DNA of 64,000 nt, taken from Catonia carolina. Lineage: Eukaryota; Arthropoda; Insecta; Hemiptera; Achilidae. Where the stretch lies: assembly GCA_035578175.1 (NCBI GenBank), contig JAQMRL010000001.1, positions 50,057,553 through 50,121,552 of the forward strand, written 5' to 3'. Positions 10,487 through 24,130 of this stretch are shown piece by piece (position 1 is the first letter of the stretch; every line of letters begins with the position of its first letter). Both the position numbers and the translations under genes were made by a program. The notes under the pieces were generated by a model. That model saw only the letters and a list, made by a program, of their open reading frames with translations. It was not told where the DNA came from and searched no databases.

Positions 10487-13423
10487 ACTAAAATGGAACG
10501 TGTAACTGAGATCTCGGTCTGTTCTCTGCACTCTTAGTCAAGTGTTTTTTCACTTCTGAACAATGTCTAATGTAGAAACGAACGTTGGTAATCTAGAATT
10601 TTGAATATAAACTGACTAGAATACCAGTTAGCAATATTTGTATATACAACGATAACTCTTACAATATCTGTTCTTGATTATATTTTTAAAAATCTCTTCA
10701 ACACCTTAAATTGAAGTCGGATTTTAGACTCGACTGTTAGCATTACAACATAAAATTAATCCAGCTTATACTGCCAGACATTTCACAGTGACGTATATCT
10801 TTCAAGACTGACGTACTACAATTAACTCTACAGTAACTTTAATACCTCTACACTTAGTACTACCATAAATTTTGCAAACATAGTTGTTACATCTGCCTGT
10901 TTTGTAACGACAAAAAACCTAAACGGTTATCATTGAACCGAACCGAACTAGAGTCCACGGGGCTCTTTCACGAAGTATTCTAGAGTTGAAGAATTGGAGT
11001 AACCTAAAATTAATATTTGTACATTTGCATATATATTTATGCTGTAAACATGCTCTCAAGATATATACACATAATTCGAAGGAGAAAGAGACATCCATTA
11101 GAGATGTGATACTCGTCAGACTAATATTTTTAATGAATCAATAATTCCAGGATAGAAGTTGCGTAGAGTGGACCAATCAATTGGCAAATTTAACGTACAT
11201 TCATATATAGAGTGAAAGGAATAACGAAAGTAAAAATAAAAATATAAAATATTGTTTACTAATTACTAATATATAAACCACTACGAACGAACACTAGAGA
11301 CAGAAAGTTCTTTAACTTGTAACTGTTGGTTACTAGTAACATGTTTATAGGTATGCCGTGAAGGTATTTGAGTGAATTCTTTAATAATATTTTATTACAT
11401 TTTTTAATTTTTATTAATCACTAGATTATCTTATCGTGATATTCAGGACACGCATAAATTATTATGTTAATATGAACAATTTGATTAACTTGTTAAGACA
11501 AGGTAAGAACAGTTACTTGACAATAATCGAAAATTATAGGAACAACAATGTTTGTTTGCACGTCTCAAGAGGCCAGCCTCTTCTTAGCTCAACTGGAATT
11601 CTTAATGACCTCTATGGGGTCGGAATGGTATTAAAAAAATTATAACCGATCTTTTTTATACGTATTAATTAGTTTACAATATTCTCGATAGGAAGTGAAC
11701 TGATTCATACAAACACCCGCCCCCGGCTTTTTATAATAATAATTTAAAATGTTGTTAAGATAGTGCTCTCAATATAATTCACCAGTTCTTATTTGATACA
11801 CCACACTGCTCTCTTTCAAGTAATATTAGAAAGAGATTTACTACGCAACCGAACAACAATAATTAGTTCAAGCAAATAGTTTTAAGAAGCAGAGACGTTA
11901 AAATTTCAATGATAATTGTTTTTAATTAACATAAAACGAAAACAATTTTTAGCGTATTTATTTTACAATCCGAGAAATTGGAAGTGTTATTTTTATTTTG
12001 TCACTAAAGTTTATGACTAAAAAAGTTTATTAAATTTATTTATTAAAAATATTTACGAAGTGGCTTCCTGAAAAACTGTTTTAACTAAAAGAAAAAAGTT
12101 CCTCTGGTAAGTAATAATTTTATTCATTTTCCTATTAACTTAGAAGTAAAATATTAAAAACATTTAAAAAGTATGTAATAAAATTATGGAAGCATAAATA
12201 TTATTTATTATTATTTTATTTTATAACAACAAAAGGTGCGTACGTACGTGTTTACATTATAAAATATTCATGAAATACGATTTTGTTACTTTTAACTGAT
12301 TGCCGAATGATTTTTCTCTCTTTTGAATCTCTTTTGTATTCGAAGTACTGCTTATGAATACTGAAACATTCACAGTACACCATGTTTCAATAAAATATCA
12401 TCACCTTTAAATCCACTGACTTAATAAATAAAAACTTAATACCTAGATAATGTTAAGAAGCCTTAGTTAACACTGACTACCATTTACTTTTCAAATAATT
12501 TTTTTTTTTTTTTAATTAATCGCATCAACTTGCCTTTAAATTTTCAACGAATACCATTAAAGGAATATTAAATATTCCTTGTATGCCATCGAATGGCTTG
12601 ACGCGTCATCCAATGAGCTGGCTTGACGCCAGCCCATCCAACCTTCCAATTTATTAGATTCTTTACAGTTTTTCTTTTATAAATATGTCATTTTTAGTAA
12701 TCAAACTTGTTTTATTTTCTATATGACGAATCCGACTTTTACACTCTGCTGATTCTTTTGTATACTTAAGACTTAATTTAATTATATTACACTTATTTCA
12801 AATAAATCTTAACCTAATCAAAAATAATTACAGTAGGCGTATCCAATTAAGAAAACGCTAGTAGCTAAATTCATTTCATCGTTACTTCAGTAAGCTTCAA
12901 AGCCTCTGTAATCGTTGACTCTACACTTTTTGTCTTCTTCCATTAAGGAATAATATTTTAAGATCATCATGGATGAAAATAAGAAAAAAGAACACAATAC
13001 AGTCCTTGTAAAATAAGTTAAATAAACAAATCCAATTATATCGAATTAAACATCTCTAAAACAAGAGAAATCCAATTTTGGATGTACATTAAAAATCAAC
13101 GATTTTATTTGAAAACTGATTGTAATAACTACTTATTTTTACTTACTTGCGAGAGTCCTACAAATTTCTTGCTAGTCGTATTCTACTGCCCATTGCATCA
13201 TGTGGTCCCAGTCGTCCTACCGGTGAATCCTTATTAATAATACCTTATACAACCTTAATTTATACATTTATATTTTAAAATAAATAAATGGATGATTAAC
13301 AAATTAAGATAAGTTAATGGGTGCTTTACAAAATTTGAATAAAAAAATAAAACTGAGGTATTTGAATTTAGACTCTTTTATTAAATCTATTGAACTTAAT
13401 TCTGTCATTCCTTCTTGATCCTT
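10487..13423. other. AT-rich sequence, no gene seen
   Basis: The only notable spot is a short GC-richer stretch at 12585-12645 with overlapping small palindromes (GGCTTGACG.., GCTGGCTTGACGCCAGC). The frame at 11436-11645 shows no motif. Confidence 0.5.
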
Positions 13424-13613
13424 AATCGTCTCAATCATTCAAAATTATCTTGATATTTTATTTACATAGATATATACGAAGATATTTATATATGATTTCT
13501 TAATTATTTATCTATTCATTCATCTTCGTACAAATCGATTATCTTATACAATTCGATTAGAGTCGTCCTTCTTTCTTCACAATACTCAATTATTCACATA
13601 ATTATTACATACT
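13424..13613 (+). repeat. Local direct duplication, unit 1
   Basis: The block running from ATCGTCTCAATCATTCAAAA to CACATAATTATTACATA recurs almost unchanged at 15049-15219, apart from a small indel in the T-rich middle. It is non-coding. Confidence 0.8.
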
Positions 13614-14737
13614 ATTATTTTAAATGTTAATCTAAAATTCATTCATCTAATTCAAAAATTATTATTTATATATTTCATTGATTCTTTAAAATATTTATTC
13701 TATCTATAATTCTTCTTATATAACTTTTCAATCTCTAGAAAATTATCACACCAAACGTTTGGTACGGAGTTCATTCACAGACAAACCAAATGCATAAAAA
13801 TATAAAAAAATAAAAAAGCAAGAATCAAACTTTTCAAAAAAAAAATCTTTAACCCGGAACAACAACTTTATGACGGTTTCAAGAAAAAAATTATTTGAAA
13901 TATATACCCTCTTTATGAATTCGAAAATTGTCAGTAAAAATTATAAAATTCTAAATTTTTAAATTAAACCATTACGTTAACAAATCATTTATTTTATAGG
14001 TAAGTTTTAAAATATTTATATAATGAAATAAATTAAATACATAAATTTTGAAATACTATTCATAAATAATCAGGTTACATAAATTTAAAAATAAATTTAA
14101 TGAAAAATATTAATCAGTTTGTATTTAAATTATTATGAAAGTAATTGATACTGATTTTATAAGTTAATAAAAAATTACAGTCAGCTAATATTGTATTGCT
14201 ACAAGATGTTAGTGAGTTACAAACACTTGAGAGTGGGCACTTGGTTTAAAAATAAATATTGCAAAACATAAATAAAAAATAAATATCCCCGGAAGTCGGT
14301 TAAAAGAAGAAAATCACACACTCTTTAACAATCACAAAGTATTCTCCAACAGAATTATTTTTGTCTACAACACTGATATATATTGTCTAAACTATAAATC
14401 AAAATTAAATTAAGAATAATACCGTAGCAGTACTTAGACGTAATATGTTTTTTCGTTCAAACTTTCCAGTTTAACCAGCTGAATAAAAACCACAAATTTA
14501 GATCTCAATTTATGCTACAATTTACTTTCATTAAAACTAACGACTCAACCGATTTACGATTACCTACTCACTTTTATATAATAGACTAAAAGAAAACAAT
14601 AATTCAATTTTTTTAACTCTGTATAATGTTAACGGAACACAGTACACGTAACCCAGTACATACTCCTACTGGGTGAACCAGAAATAACGACCAAATTACA
14701 ACTATTCCATTGATAAAGAAAAAAATTATATTGTTTT
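13614..14737. other. AT-rich sequence, no gene seen
   Basis: I see no open frame with recognisable motifs, and no repeat other than A/T tracts. Confidence 0.5.
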
Positions 14738-16033
14738 TACTTTCTTTTGCCTATATGAATATATAGGAAGGAAAGTATTGTTTTCATGTCGATTTTTCGA
14801 AATCGAGTTTTCACCGGATCTACACGTTTTCAGATCCCCTGAACCCAAAAAACATGTTTTTAGCGATTGGTCTGTGTGTCCGTCCGTGTGTTTTTTTTTT
14901 GGCGAAAAACCAGGACGGTTATCATCGCCCGTTATTCTACACACGAGTGTAAAGGGCCCAAGTGTAGAACGTAATTTTCGTATAATATAAACGTCTTAAA
15001 AACTAGAAATATCACAGAAAAATAAATAAATAAATAAAATTTACATAAATCGTCTCAATCATTCAAAATTATCTTGATATTTTATTTACATAGATATATA
15101 CGAAGATATTTATGTATTATTTATTCATTCATCTTCGTATAAATCGATTATCTTATACAATTCGATTAGAGTCGTCCTTCTTCCTTCACAATACTCAATT
15201 ATTCACATAATTATTACATAGCCCGTTATTGTCATGATTAAAATAAGGTTATGTTTTTTGAGGTTAGGTTTCCGTTTATCTCTAATGTTTTTATGACGAA
15301 TGTTACGTTATATTGTTAATTATTTGCATTGTTTTTTATATTAAAAACTTATAAGATAAACATACAAACATAAACTTAAAGCTAATATCACAGTTGGAAT
15401 AAATAATCACACACTCCGTGTGTGTGTGTGCGTGTGCGTGCGTGTGTGTGTGTGTATGAATACAGAATATCTCAAGAACGGAATATCGCACGAACTTGAA
15501 ACTTAAGTTACATACCACTACCGGACCCGATACGAACATTTTTTAAGATTGCGGCCTTAATATGCATTTTAGCGCAAAAATTTATATAACAGAATTTAAA
15601 ATCCTACAAGTTTTATTTGAAACATTTTTTTGTATAATGCTTAGTTTATCCGTAATTAGCGATTTTCTGTTTTTTCTCACGAAATCGTGTAAAAAATCAA
15701 GTTTTTTAAGATTTCAGCCTTATTATGCATTTTACGACAAAAGAAAATAATGAAATTAATAGGAAATTAAAAGATCTACAACTTTTAGGCTATTTAGAGC
15801 ATTTTTTTCTACAGAGCCTAGTTTAGCGTGAAAGAGTGATTTTCCGTATTTTTAAGCTAAACTGCGGATGATTTTCATTTTCTGTCTTTTACTTATGATT
15901 AAAATAAGGTTATGTTTTTAGAGGTTAGGTTTCTGTTTATTTCTAATGTTTTTATGACGAATGTTACGTTATTTTGTTAATTATTTACATTGGCAAGAGA
16001 AAGTCGTGTGAGTGTTTCACACCAAATTTTTAT
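14738..16033 (+). repeat. ~0.93 kb dispersed repeat, copy 2 (rearranged)
   Basis: The left end (CTTTTGCCTATATGAATATA) and first ~150 bp are followed by foreign sequence, the second 13.4 kb duplication unit and a partial right end (15229-15335). The body then resumes at about 15410 and runs to GGCAAGAGAAAG (about 15990-16010) and the GTGTTTCACACC end. The GT microsatellite is at 15418-15456. The copy is therefore scrambled or two overlapping copies. Confidence 0.7.
15049..15219 (+). repeat. Local direct duplication, unit 2
   Basis: This is the partner of 13424-13613, in the same orientation 1.6 kb away, embedded between broken parts of 0.93 kb repeat copy 2. The match ends at ATTATTACATA in both. 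Confidence 0.8.
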
Positions 16034-17668
16034 TATTATGATTAATATAGGCCTAGCACCTGTTCTACAACACTAGTCAATTTACCGAACCAAAACGCCA
16101 TTTATTCCTATTAAACTCATCTTCATCCAGTAGACCCCTACTCTCCGTAGCTCTCATAAAACCACCCATTCTTTTCCTTTCTCAGTCGTCTTCATTTCCT
16201 CCGTCTAGCTGGAACCCTTAGCTGAATCTATGGAAATCTCTTCAGTCAGGTGAATCTGTTCATTCTACCCAGGTGAACGTATCAAATATCTTTCTTCAAT
16301 TTTGTTAACTAATAAAAATTTTTTACCACTTTTTCTAATTTCTACATTCCTGACTGGATCTGGCAGTCAAGTAATAACTTCTTCGATAATTTCCCATAAC
16401 TGTTACTTTGCTTTTAAACATTAATTGGTTGGTCTAAATATCTGAGCCATAAATTTAGAACCTTTCAACAAAAGAACGAAAAACCGAAAATTTTCTTCTT
16501 AATGCCACGATTTATGTGATTACTCCAAAAATTGGATATCTGGTAATGGCCCTACCTCTACAAACTTGTTCCAAAATATCAGTGTCTGTCGTCTGACGTT
16601 TTTTTATTTATTTATAATATGTTATGAACTGAATTTTTGTTTTAAGTTCCCTTGATGAGAAATATCAAAAATAAAATAATAGAATTAATTTGCTAACTAG
16701 TTTTTCTCAGTGAATCTTTATATAATCACAAATTAAACATGTTAACATTCTTGAATCAACAGAACTATTGTTTACTTAACACCCAGTAATAGCACTATTC
16801 ATTGGTAATGATAATAGATATTACTACTGATTACTAAATAAATGGATTAGTGAATTGCGAATGTTCGCCAGTAATATACTTTGAGATATTGTTTGTACGA
16901 TTATAATAAAGAAACAGTTTTTTAAACGAGCTATTAAATAAATTTTATGATATAACATTCAGTAATAGCGTATTATAAATATTTATATGTTACAAGCAGA
17001 ACATAGGTATTACGTTTTTCTACGTCATTAATTTATATTAGGTTATGATTATAAAAATAATGCTTCTAATTTTTTATAGTTAAATAATGCTACCATAGGT
17101 GTATTGCTACCAGAAAATTCGGGAAATTCTTTCGTATAACAAAATATTTTGGAAAAATCATCCTCTCTGTTTTACAGTAATCAATTTTTTAGTTGTTTAA
17201 AGTCGTTAGGCATACAGACGTGCAGTGCAGTGTACCGTTAACCAACGAGCTTGTCCGACTAAAATCAGCTACGTAGGAAAACGTTTTAAAATTTAAGAAA
17301 AACTATTTAATAAATTTAAATTACTACTGAAAACTGTCACTAAAAATAAAGAAAACGAAATTGATTTCATAAAATGTTACTGTTTAAATGACTCTAAATT
17401 AAAAATAAATTTTAAGTTATATTTTGTTCAGGTAGAAGAAATACCTTAGGCCTACCACTCGCTTTGATGAAATATTTGTAATGATATGTTGATATGGTAA
17501 AATATTTAATAGAATCTTTGCCCTTAGCTCTTTATAAAAAAAGTATTATTCAGTCTGCTAAGACAATTATTTCAATTATTCAAAAATTATAAATTCATTA
17601 TCATTTATTAATCGACGTTATGGATTCTATGTCCAATATTTATTTATATTTTCATACATTCTTCTTTA
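16034..17668. other. AT-rich sequence, no gene seen
   Basis: There is no supported gene. TAGGCCTA palindromes occur near 16048 and 17447. Confidence 0.5.
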
Positions 17669-17833
17669 TCAGTTCCACTGAAAATTTAAAAAAGAATATT
17701 ACCTAATTTACATGAGTTGATGTACGTAATTAACATATTGTAAATCCATTCGTACAAACAAATTTCAGTTCTAAGCACTGATAACATTTAACTGTCCTTG
17801 AATGAAATAAGAACAAAGACTAATTTAACGCTT
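17669..17833 (+). repeat. Direct duplication flanking LINE/SINE debris, unit 1
   Basis: The ~160-bp block from CACTGAAAATTTAAAAAAGA to GACTAATTTAACGCTT recurs at 18568-18726 with about one substitution visible. The near-identity implies a young event. Confidence 0.9.
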
Positions 17834-18019
17834 TTTTATAATATTATGCAATTAAATATTACAGGTATTTTAAAAACTCATTAACAACCAAATTCAAACG
17901 TTGTGGTAGTTTTGGTGTCCAACTACCTACAAGTTAAAAAATTGGTATTATCATAGTTAAAATGTAGTTAAAATGTTTCATAGTTAATTATGACCTTCTA
18001 TATTAAATTCATATTCTCC

Positions 18020-18335
18020 ACAAAAAAATTCTGGAAGCTAATTTTGCAGCTCACAATTCAATATTCGTTCGCTGTGTTTCACCTTACTACCGTTCACCCG
18101 GTGTTTTGTTTTTGTTCTTCATGGAAACCTTTAAATCAGGTATCAGTTGTCTGAATTTGGTTTAAAGAACATTCCTTTTGGCTTCTTCGAACCACTTGGC
18201 CGACACATTAGGTCTAATTTTTAGTGTCTTAATGTTTTTTTGTCAACCGTTCGTCGTCTATTCTATACAGGTGTTTGAAGAATTTTAATCTTATTTTTCC
18301 AATCGTTTTCATTAATCTGTAATTAATATTCTTAG
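18020..18335 (-). pseudogene. LINE C-terminal remnant
   Basis: This aligns by eye with the better preserved minus-strand fragment at 46345-46850. Shared blocks include CCGTTCACCCG(G/A)TGTT, TTGTCTGAATTT and GGCTTCTT..A.C.ACTT. Translation on the minus strand gives RLTKKH and QVVRRSQKEC, like the RLT..IF..W..E..KDL tail of RTE-type LINEs. Multiple stops are present. Confidence 0.55.
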
Positions 18336-18369
18336 TAGTAAACGAAAAATTATACACAATTTAAAGTCG

Positions 18370-18535
18370 CATCAACAGTGGTTTGGTTATTATTACTATG
18401 GATTACAATACAGAATCGGTGGATTTTAACAAGTAATAATTCTGGACCCAAACCGGGAATCGAACCAGAAACTAAATATTTTTCAGTGGGCAGAACCATC
18501 AGCGCTCTAATCACTGGGCCACAGAGGCGGCCGTA
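18370..18535 (-). repeat. tRNA-derived SINE, family 2
   Basis: On the minus strand the head GTGGCCCAGTGATTAGAGCG serves as A box. The B box GGTTCGATTCC lies about 45 nt downstream. The body ends CCACTGTTGATGCGACTTTA. That GTTGATGCGAC tail is shared with other SINE fragments in the window (30.6, 44.4 and 49.5 kb). Confidence 0.75.
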
Positions 18536-18567
18536 TTCAATTCTATTACATTATTGTAATTATAGCC

Positions 18568-18726
18568 CACTGAAAATTTAAAAAAGAATATTACCTAATT
18601 TACATGAGTTGATGTACGTAATTAACATATTGTAAATCCATTCGTACATACAAATTTCAGTTCTAAGCACTGATAACATTTAACTGTCCTTGAATGAAAT
18701 AAGAACAAAGACTAATTTAACGCTTG
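18568..18726 (+). repeat. Direct duplication flanking LINE/SINE debris, unit 2
   Basis: This is the partner of 17669-17833. The ~730 bp between the units holds the LINE remnant and the family-2 SINE, so the arrangement is that of a segment bracketed by a long direct repeat. Confidence 0.9.
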
Positions 18727-19960
18727 GTATTGTAACAATACAGCAATACTTAATGTTTTAAGTTAACTGACAGATCGGTCGTAATTTAAAGTATGACATA
18801 ACACATGCAATGAAAAGTTATGACTCCAATTCGTCATGGTGTTGTTGAGTTAAAACGTTTAGTTTTGAACCTTTTTAAACCATCCATATACATATAAGTA
18901 TGAACATGGATAAATTTATCAGTTTTAGACAATTCAACAACACAAAATCGGTCATATAATAATTTTAAACACTTTCGATTAAATATATAAATAATATACG
19001 AGTAAATGTTTTAAGTATTCTAAAATAATTTAAAAAAATTCAATATAAGTGATCATGCAGAAAAGAACCAACTTATACATTTTATTTTGAGATAGATATA
19101 GGCCTAAGAGGTTAAATTTTTTCTTGTAATCTAATTTTAAGTTTTTAATATTTGTTTTTTTAAATAATATTCAAACACCTTAAAAAAGGTTTATTGAACA
19201 AAAACATGTTAAAATTTTTATCAATACAGTATTACTAAAGTTTTAAAAAAAATTGCGCGGTGGTAGTTTTTTGCAAAACCATAACTGCAAAGATTCAGGT
19301 TATTTTTTATGATGGTTACTTTTTGCAGAATAATGTTACTGAAAAAACTTAAGGCTACTATTAAAACCAGTACCTTTCAAAAGAACCAATTATAAAAAAG
19401 TGGAGAAGGGTACAAGATGGTTTTTGTGCAAGATTTTGATTATAGTAGTAAGTTTTATTAGTAAACATCAGTGTTACAATTTTTTAAAAAAGGAGCCATC
19501 TTTAACAACAACCTGAATTTTGCATTTATAGTTATACAAAAGCCAACCACACCACAATTTTCTTCAGAAACTAAGTGACCCTGAAAAAATTTTGTGACAG
19601 CTGATCGAAATGAATATACGAAGACGTGCTATTTTTAGCTCTGATTTTTTTTTTTTTTATAAAAAGTGTTTACATGTTTTACTATTTTCTTAAAAGCTGT
19701 TTAAAATACTATTGAATTCTCTGATCGTATTCTACTATTGTCAATAAGTGATTTTCTACTTTGTTACTTAAAAAAAACTCTTTTGCCAATATAACTGGCT
19801 AACATAACGAATTAATTAGTATGGATGGGTTAACAGAAGAAGAAGAAGAAGAAGACACTACAAGGCATATGCACCGGCACACTCGATTAAATTGTCATAC
19901 CGATGTTCATACAAAACTATCTGACTCGTCCCAATCGTCAATATTAACACATGATCCTTT
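18727..19960. other. AT-rich sequence, no gene seen
   Basis: A (GAA)n tract near 19838 makes a glutamate-rich frame that I do not credit. The stretch at 19200-19600 has a repeat-like texture but no partner in the window. Confidence 0.45.
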
Positions 19961-20088
19961 TCATTGTATTTTCATGGATGGTATTCTCAATCACATCTTT
20001 TGCTACAGGAGATACCTGCTCCACATTTTATATAAAATTCTTATTTTGTTTAATTAAATTTAATTACGTTTCATTGTTTTTAATTTAA
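19961..20088 (+). repeat. Dispersed ~125-bp repeat, copy 1
   Basis: The block runs from CATTGTATTTTCATGGATGG through CTTTTGCTACAGGAGA to TTTTTAATTTAAG. It recurs inverted at 41629-41745 at roughly 85% identity. It lies just upstream of the jockey-like ORF1 remnant and may be part of that element. Confidence 0.75.
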
Positions 20089-20329
20089 GGCGCATTAGTG
20101 TATTTTGCCGTAATGTTGTAGACGATATCTGGAATAAAGATTATTATTATGTTCTTATACTGATTGGCAAAAGGTATTGTATAAACGTAAATCATCTGAC
20201 AACCACACAGGAGACAGCTCAATAACAAGACGTATGCTTTCGAACGATCCACGCCGTCACAATTCCCATATTGCAACACAAATATTATAAATAAAGTTTC
20301 GAACCGCTTTCAAACTTATTATCACATAC

Positions 20330-21360
20330 AAATCCAAATGATGAGAATAGTTCGCAAAATGTTCCTGAAAAACCGAAAATTCCAATTTATTTTAAAGCGG
20401 ATGTACAATTCTTACTTTTCTGTAATTTACTTAAAAGTTTAGTTGGTGAGAATTTTAAGTGTACGTTCACAACAGCTGGAATTACATTTATCCTAAGAAT
20501 GCGGAAACCTACAGGACATTAGTTAAATATTTGAAGGACAACAATGGAGATTTTCACACTTTTCAACTATGATGATAAACCCTTCACTTCTTCATTTGTG
20601 GGCTCCATGCAACAATAGACGTAACTGAACTAGCGCTTGAACTGGACGCTAAAGGGTACGTTCCATAGCTAACGCCAAGTCAAGAAATAAAGTTTCCCTG
20701 CCACTTTCTTTGTTAAATTGGAGGTTAATTCGAACAATCAAGAGGTTTTTAAATTAGACTCATTATCTTACTTACAAGTGTCCTCGGTGCCAGCAATATC
20801 AACACACGCTGGCCTACTGCAATCATCAACCAAAATGTATTCGGTATGCAGGTGATCACTTATTGCAAATTGCACAAAACCGCGAGCTTACCAACAACTT
20901 GTGCTCTTTATGATTGATCCCATCCCGCCAATTACAAGGGATGTTTGTTTTACGAAGAGTCACAAAAACGAAGATCGCCTAATATTACTCTTGCCGTCAA
21001 ACGACAAAAATGTTAATGTACGTGTACCTACAAGCGACGTTCGCTCGTTTCCCCCGCTTCTAGTCAGAATGAATCACACATCTGATCACATCAGGTCATC
21101 TACAGCTCAACCATCGAATCGCGTCACACCACTTATCAGTTCAATCAGACAATCACCATCATCAAAGTTCGTACTCTCAATTAGTCAAATAAAACTCACC
21201 AGCCACGCTTCAAACTTCATATGTACATAATTCATCAAACCACATAGAAAACACCAATTCACCACCAGACATTACTATACAATTAAGTACATTTATTAGA
21301 CATAAAATCCATGTTTACTCCCACGTTTCATTTAATGACGCAGCTACTTCATGTTTTAAT
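20330..21360 (+). pseudogene. Jockey-clade LINE ORF1 (Gag-like) remnant
   Basis: Coding traces in shifting frames read IYFKADVQFLLFCNLLKSLV near 20390, then FHTFQL near 20555, SFPATFFVKLEVN, FKLDSLSYLQV, and then CPRCQQYQHTLAYCNHQPKC with a further degraded knuckle GDHLLQ. This order (FKADV..FL..F..LL, FHTY, FFVDLE.N..N.EIFKL, then CCHC knuckles) is that of the nucleic-acid-binding ORF1 of jockey-type LINEs. Many frameshifts and stops are present. Confidence 0.7.
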
Positions 21361-21368
21361 TTCACAAA

Positions 21369-21755
21369 ATGGCACACAATAATGTGACATGTAATTCGTT
21401 AACTGTATTACTATGGAAGTCGAATGGAGCCCATCGGCATTTGGCAGAATTAGAATATGTATTGCATGAAAAAAGAATAGATAGTTCCCTTCTCTCCGAA
21501 ACTCACCTAACCTTTCTCTCACGTGTTTTTATCAAAGGGTTTACAGTCTACCGTACGGATCATCCTGCCAATCGAAGTCAACGCGGTACTGCTGTATTTA
21601 TCAAATCGTCTATTCATCAAAATATTTATCCACTACAAGAACCTACAATTTACCTTCAGGTCACTGCAGCCACAATCTTCTTAAAACCGATAGAAATTAA
21701 CAGGCTACCACAGAAAATTAGCAACACATTGATATGCACTAATCCAAACGATTAA
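21369..21755 (+). pseudogene. Jockey-clade LINE ORF2 endonuclease fragment
   Basis: The 128-codon frame reads LTVLLWKSNGAHRHLAELEY, then LHEKRIDSSLLSETHLT and TVYRTDHPANRSQRGTAVFI. This is the N-terminal part of the apurinic-type endonuclease: the W.(A/S)NG block and the catalytic SETH are in place. It stops where the second half should begin, and no RT follows, so the element is truncated. It is a different element from the LINE at 7 kb, which lacks this domain. Confidence 0.75.
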
Positions 21756-21829
21756 CTCAGTACATCCAATGAACAACGTTCCAAAAAGGCTAAAGAGAGT
21801 TTGGAACACAGATTTGTTGCTGCCTTAAA

Positions 21830-23990
21830 AATTCAGATGATTAAAATAAAGGAAAAAAATAAACTATAAAAAACATAGAAGCTCCATCAATGTCGGACAA
21901 GTTATTATTTGTATAATCTTCACAATCAGCTGTGAATCTGTTATTTTAAAGCAATGTAAAGGTAAAAATGTACAACAAAGTACAAAAATACATATTGCAC
22001 CTTACAAGATTACGTTACGTTTTATACAAGTTTCTGAGTTTGAATTAACTAAACTTGTTTTAGGTACTTAGGTATTTAAAACTTAAAAATTTGCAAAATA
22101 TTTTACACAGAAAATAACCTAAGTTGGGTATGATCACCTGATGCACCGCGTAAGAATGTAGGTATGTAAGGGTCCTTACACAAGTTTCTTCTAGTTTCAA
22201 ATATCCCATATTTATGCTACTAGTGACTTAAGTTCGAAATAAAATTGTATTATTAAAAAGATTAATTTAAAATCGATGAGCAACTTGATCGTAGGATTTA
22301 TTTTTGAAATGAGAAATCAAAATAAATTTATCAACTCATAAATTACCTCGCATTACCCAAAAACGTTTTACCGAATCAAACGCCAAATAGTTGTTAATTT
22401 TCAAGTTAATAAGTGAATTCTAAAATTTCTTAACAAAATGCATAGGCCTATTACAAATTTTTAATAAATCAATTTATCTAACTTTAGAAACACCGATTAG
22501 TCAACTTATCAGGCGCAAGTTGGCGTGAAGTTACAACAACGAAATTACGAACCCTGCCGTAATGTTATATAGTAGGGTGTAATATATGACCAAATAGGCA
22601 AATATTTTAACGACGTAAATTAAATAATTTAATTAGGCACGCAATTTAACTACCTAAATTACTGAAACAAAATGTATACTAAAATCTTGCTAAGTCCTAA
22701 AATTAATTTCAAAATTTTAAGTCTTATTTGGCATTAAAATTAAAGACAGTCTCTTAAATGTGGGAAATCTATCTGAGAAACGAAATAAAATCTACCAGTA
22801 CGGAGAAAGTAATAATTTTGATAATTATTGAAAAGTTTTGCTATAGGCATTCCACGACTGACCAATTCCGTATGTAAACACTGCATTTTTGTTAAATTTC
22901 GCTAGTAAAATATTTAATTTATAAATTTAATGTCTTCGCATATAATGGTTTGCATAAATTAACGGTTGTTTTAAATTTTGGAGAATACTTTTGATAATTT
23001 TTTTTTACTATTAATATACATCTATTTTATTTTTAACGTTCGGAAATGAAAACCAGTTTTGTTCAATAAATTAGAGCGATTTTAATTTCACTTTTGTGTT
23101 GATAGAAGGTGGTTTCTAATTTTTTTTTATAACCATCTGATATGATACAGTGGATAACATGATACCCTATAAATAACTTAGGTAGCCTGTAACTTTTTAT
23201 TCTAATAACAACAAACTATATTTAGTGTTATCTGTTGAGTTATAAATTAGTAGAAGAAAGATATCTTCACTTAAAAAATATTGAAATTAACTTTCAATTT
23301 TTTGTTCATTGAATGAAACCGGTAGATCGTTTACAACACTACATTATGATTTTACTGTACTATGTTATTATTATTTATCTAATGTTATAAGCGTATTTCT
23401 GTAAAAAGATTTAAAAACGCTTCAAAAAGTGTAAACGTTTTTTTTACGACCTCAAAAATATTTTTTAACACTAAGTAATACACCTTACAATAATAATGGT
23501 ATTAAAATTCCCAAAATTGTTTACAAAAAGTGAATAGCTTCTATATTAATTACACTACATTAGACGTACAGATATCTACTTTTAAATTCATGCACAATGA
23601 GAAATTACCTTTCCAACTACGATTTACTATAGAAAAGATCAATTTAGTTCCTCTTCTTCAAACTCCAGGACTCTCATAATCGAAATATCAGGTTGTGAGC
23701 TCACAAATTTAAAAAATTGTTTTCTACGTATTCTGCCTACCAACACTGAAGAGTCATTTTTGCAATTCTATTCAATACTTTATGATGTTCCGTATAGTTT
23801 CAAAATTTGGGGGAAGCAAATTTGGGCAATACGTTACAAAAATATCTTCAAAATAGGATTTTTTGTAGCTCTGTGCAGATGAATTGAATGCTTTTTTCGT
23901 ATTATTATCGTGGATGTGTAATGTATTACAAAATCTGTTCTTTAGTTTAATTATTTATTTAAAATAGCATTAATATCGCCAGGTCATTAG
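21830..23990. other. AT-rich sequence, no gene seen
   Basis: No supported gene or repeat. There is one TAGGCCTA at about 22443. Confidence 0.5.
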
Positions 23991-23994
23991 CGGC

Positions 23995-24130
23995 TACACT
24001 GCATTGTAGGACATTATAGTGTGGTATGCAAAAAGATTTTCTGGATAATTGGTTGGAACTGAACTCGAGACCTTCAGTTTAGCATTCAATGCGTTATCAT
24101 AAACACTCTGACGTCTCGTTCCAAGCCCAC
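23995..24130 (-). repeat. Probable tRNA-derived SINE fragment
   Basis: The minus strand shows GTCAGAGTGTTTATGATAAC (degraded A-box region) and GAGTTCAGTTCC (B-box-like) about 40 nt apart. This is tRNA-like spacing in otherwise gene-free sequence. Confidence 0.45.

Noticed and set aside
19821..20057. 78-aa ORF with poly-glutamate and histidine
   Set aside because: It arises from a GAA tract followed by the dispersed 125-bp repeat; no conserved domain.
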